NCBI RefSeq assembly: GCF_007625155.1
Contig: NZ_VMNK01000007.1
Location: forward strand, 124,001 to 188,000
Direction of reading: 5' to 3'
Source: Denitromonas halophila
GTDB taxonomy: Bacteria > Pseudomonadota > Gammaproteobacteria > Burkholderiales > Rhodocyclaceae
DNA length: 64,000 bases
Below are positions 63,398 through 64,000 of the stretch, one piece after another. The notes beneath the pieces were generated by a model. That model saw nothing but the letters and a program-made list of their open reading frames with translations, searched no databases and was not told the DNA's origin. Each line of letters begins with the position of its first letter. Within the stretch, counting starts at the first letter, position 1. The position numbers and the translations under genes are program-made.

Positions 63398-64000
63398 ATG
63401 CGAACGGTTTTGATCCCCAGGCTCGGCGCCCTGCTCGGCGCCGCCCTGCTGGCCGGCTGCGCCAGCGCGCCCAGCTTCACCTACACCCGCCCCGACCAAC
63501 CCGAAGCCGCCTCCGGCTACACCGCCAAGCCGGGCTGGACGCATCAGCACTTTGCCGTCGCGGCCGCCAACCCGCTGGCCACCGACGCCGGCTTTCAGAT
63601 TCTCAAGGCGGGCGGCTCGGCCATTGACGCGGCCATTGCCGTCCAGATGGTACTGGCGCTGGTCGAACCGCAATCGAGCGGCATCGGCGGCGGGGCCTTC
63701 CTGATGTATTTCAATGGCCAGGATGTGGCCGCCTACGACGGCCGGGAGACCGCCCCCGCCGCCGCCACCGAGGCACTTTTTCTGGGCAAGGACGGCAAGC
63801 CGATGGCCTTCGACGAGGCCAAGGTGGGCGGCCGTTCGGTCGGCACCCCGGGCACGGTGGCCATGCTCGAGATGGCGCACGCCGAGCACGGCAAGCTGCC
63901 CTGGGCCACGCTGTTCGCGCCGGCCATCCAGCTCGCGGAACAAGGCTTCAAGGTGAGTCCGCGTTTGAACACCATGCTCGGCAAGGACAAATTCATCGCC
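63398..64000 (+). CDS. ggt: Gamma-glutamyltransferase, lipoprotein (partial, continues past the window)
   Basis: About 201 N-terminal residues. A lipoprotein signal is seen (LGALLGAALLAGC), with C at 21. HFAVAAANPLATDAGFQILK, AGGSAIDAAIAVQMVLALVE, PQSSGIGGGAFL and YDGRETAP are typical of the large-subunit part of gamma-glutamyltransferases. The catalytic threonine and small subunit are beyond the edge. ATG 63398 follows GGAGAG. It would hydrolyse or transpeptidate glutathione in the periplasm. Gene lies 67 bp after norR but there is no clear link. Confidence 0.85.
   Translation, partial: MRTVLIPRLGALLGAALLAGCASAPSFTYTRPDQPEAASGYTAKPGWTHQHFAVAAANPLATDAGFQILKAGGSAIDAAIAVQMVLALVEPQSSGIGGGAFLMYFNGQDVAAYDGRETAPAAATEALFLGKDGKPMAFDEAKVGGRSVGTPGTVAMLEMAHAEHGKLPWATLFAPAIQLAEQGFKVSPRLNTMLGKDKFIA

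Overview
The window is GC-rich DNA, almost entirely protein coding, from what looks like a motile, facultatively denitrifying betaproteobacterium. The Rhodocyclales (Thauera / Azoarcus / Aromatoleum type) fit best. The reasons are an acetophenone-carboxylase-type operon, a sigma54-dependent flagellar cluster with FleSR, a PEP-CTERM protein, a NorR-linked NirK locus and DUF1302/DUF1329/MMPL genes. This placement is inferred from gene content; no rRNA or tRNA gene was recognised.

Layout. (1) 1-11142, minus strand: an eight-gene operon with five subunits of an ATP-dependent ketone carboxylase (apcA-E type), then a short-chain dehydrogenase, an acetoacetate/benzoylacetate-type CoA ligase and a medium-chain reductase cut by the window edge. 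A MalT-like LuxR regulator (11416-14151) is divergent. Together they could turn a secondary alcohol or ketone into a beta-ketoacyl-CoA. (2) 14236-20271: a Fic AMP-transferase gene, then an orphan array of contact-dependent-inhibition modules. The array holds a toxin tail with a candidate immunity gene, a large CdiA C-terminal fragment ending in a PoNe-like nuclease with its PoNi-like immunity gene, and a third truncated CdiA fragment that repeats about 400 bp of the second. (3) 20505-33312, minus strand: a nine-gene operon for uptake or trafficking and beta-oxidation of a hydrophobic, probably methyl-branched substrate (MMPL transporter, two Tat-exported DUF1329 proteins, YCF48-like, DUF1302, two thiolases, acyl-CoA dehydrogenase, alpha-methylacyl-CoA racemase).

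(4) 33900-45996: flagellar genes fliE and fleSR (minus) and fliFGHIJKLMN (plus). Sigma54 promoter matches lie in front of fliE, fliF, fliK and possibly fliL, consistent with control by FleR. fliOPQR do not follow fliN; a 21-bp-stem hairpin ends the cluster. (5) 46111-47505: a PEP-CTERM, PhoX-like secreted protein. (6) 47866-52713: a pirin / monooxygenase / isochorismatase-like / pirin operon with a divergent LysR regulator, bounded on both sides by decayed IS91-type transposase ends, one fused in frame to an integrase remnant. (7) 52989-55481: ynfA, a perfect 31-bp inverted repeat, a second orphan toxin tail with immunity gene, a TfoX-like protein and a small membrane protein.

(8) 55482-58425: an ArsR-type repressor with a palindromic operator over its own start codon, two small dimeric alpha-beta-barrel proteins, and the FetAB (YbbL/YbbM) ABC exporter. 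(9) 58468-63330: a minus-strand operon of a NirK-like copper nitrite reductase, two c-type cytochromes and a two-domain multicopper oxidase, divergent from norR. The shared 150-bp spacer carries two GT-N7-AC NorR-type sites, an FNR/Dnr box and a weak sigma54 match. (10) 63398-64000: the start of a lipoprotein gamma-glutamyltransferase.

The parts I find most worth following up are the two orphan toxin/immunity loci, the NorR-linked NirK/cytochrome/multicopper oxidase operon, and the carboxylase operon paired with a MalT-type regulator.
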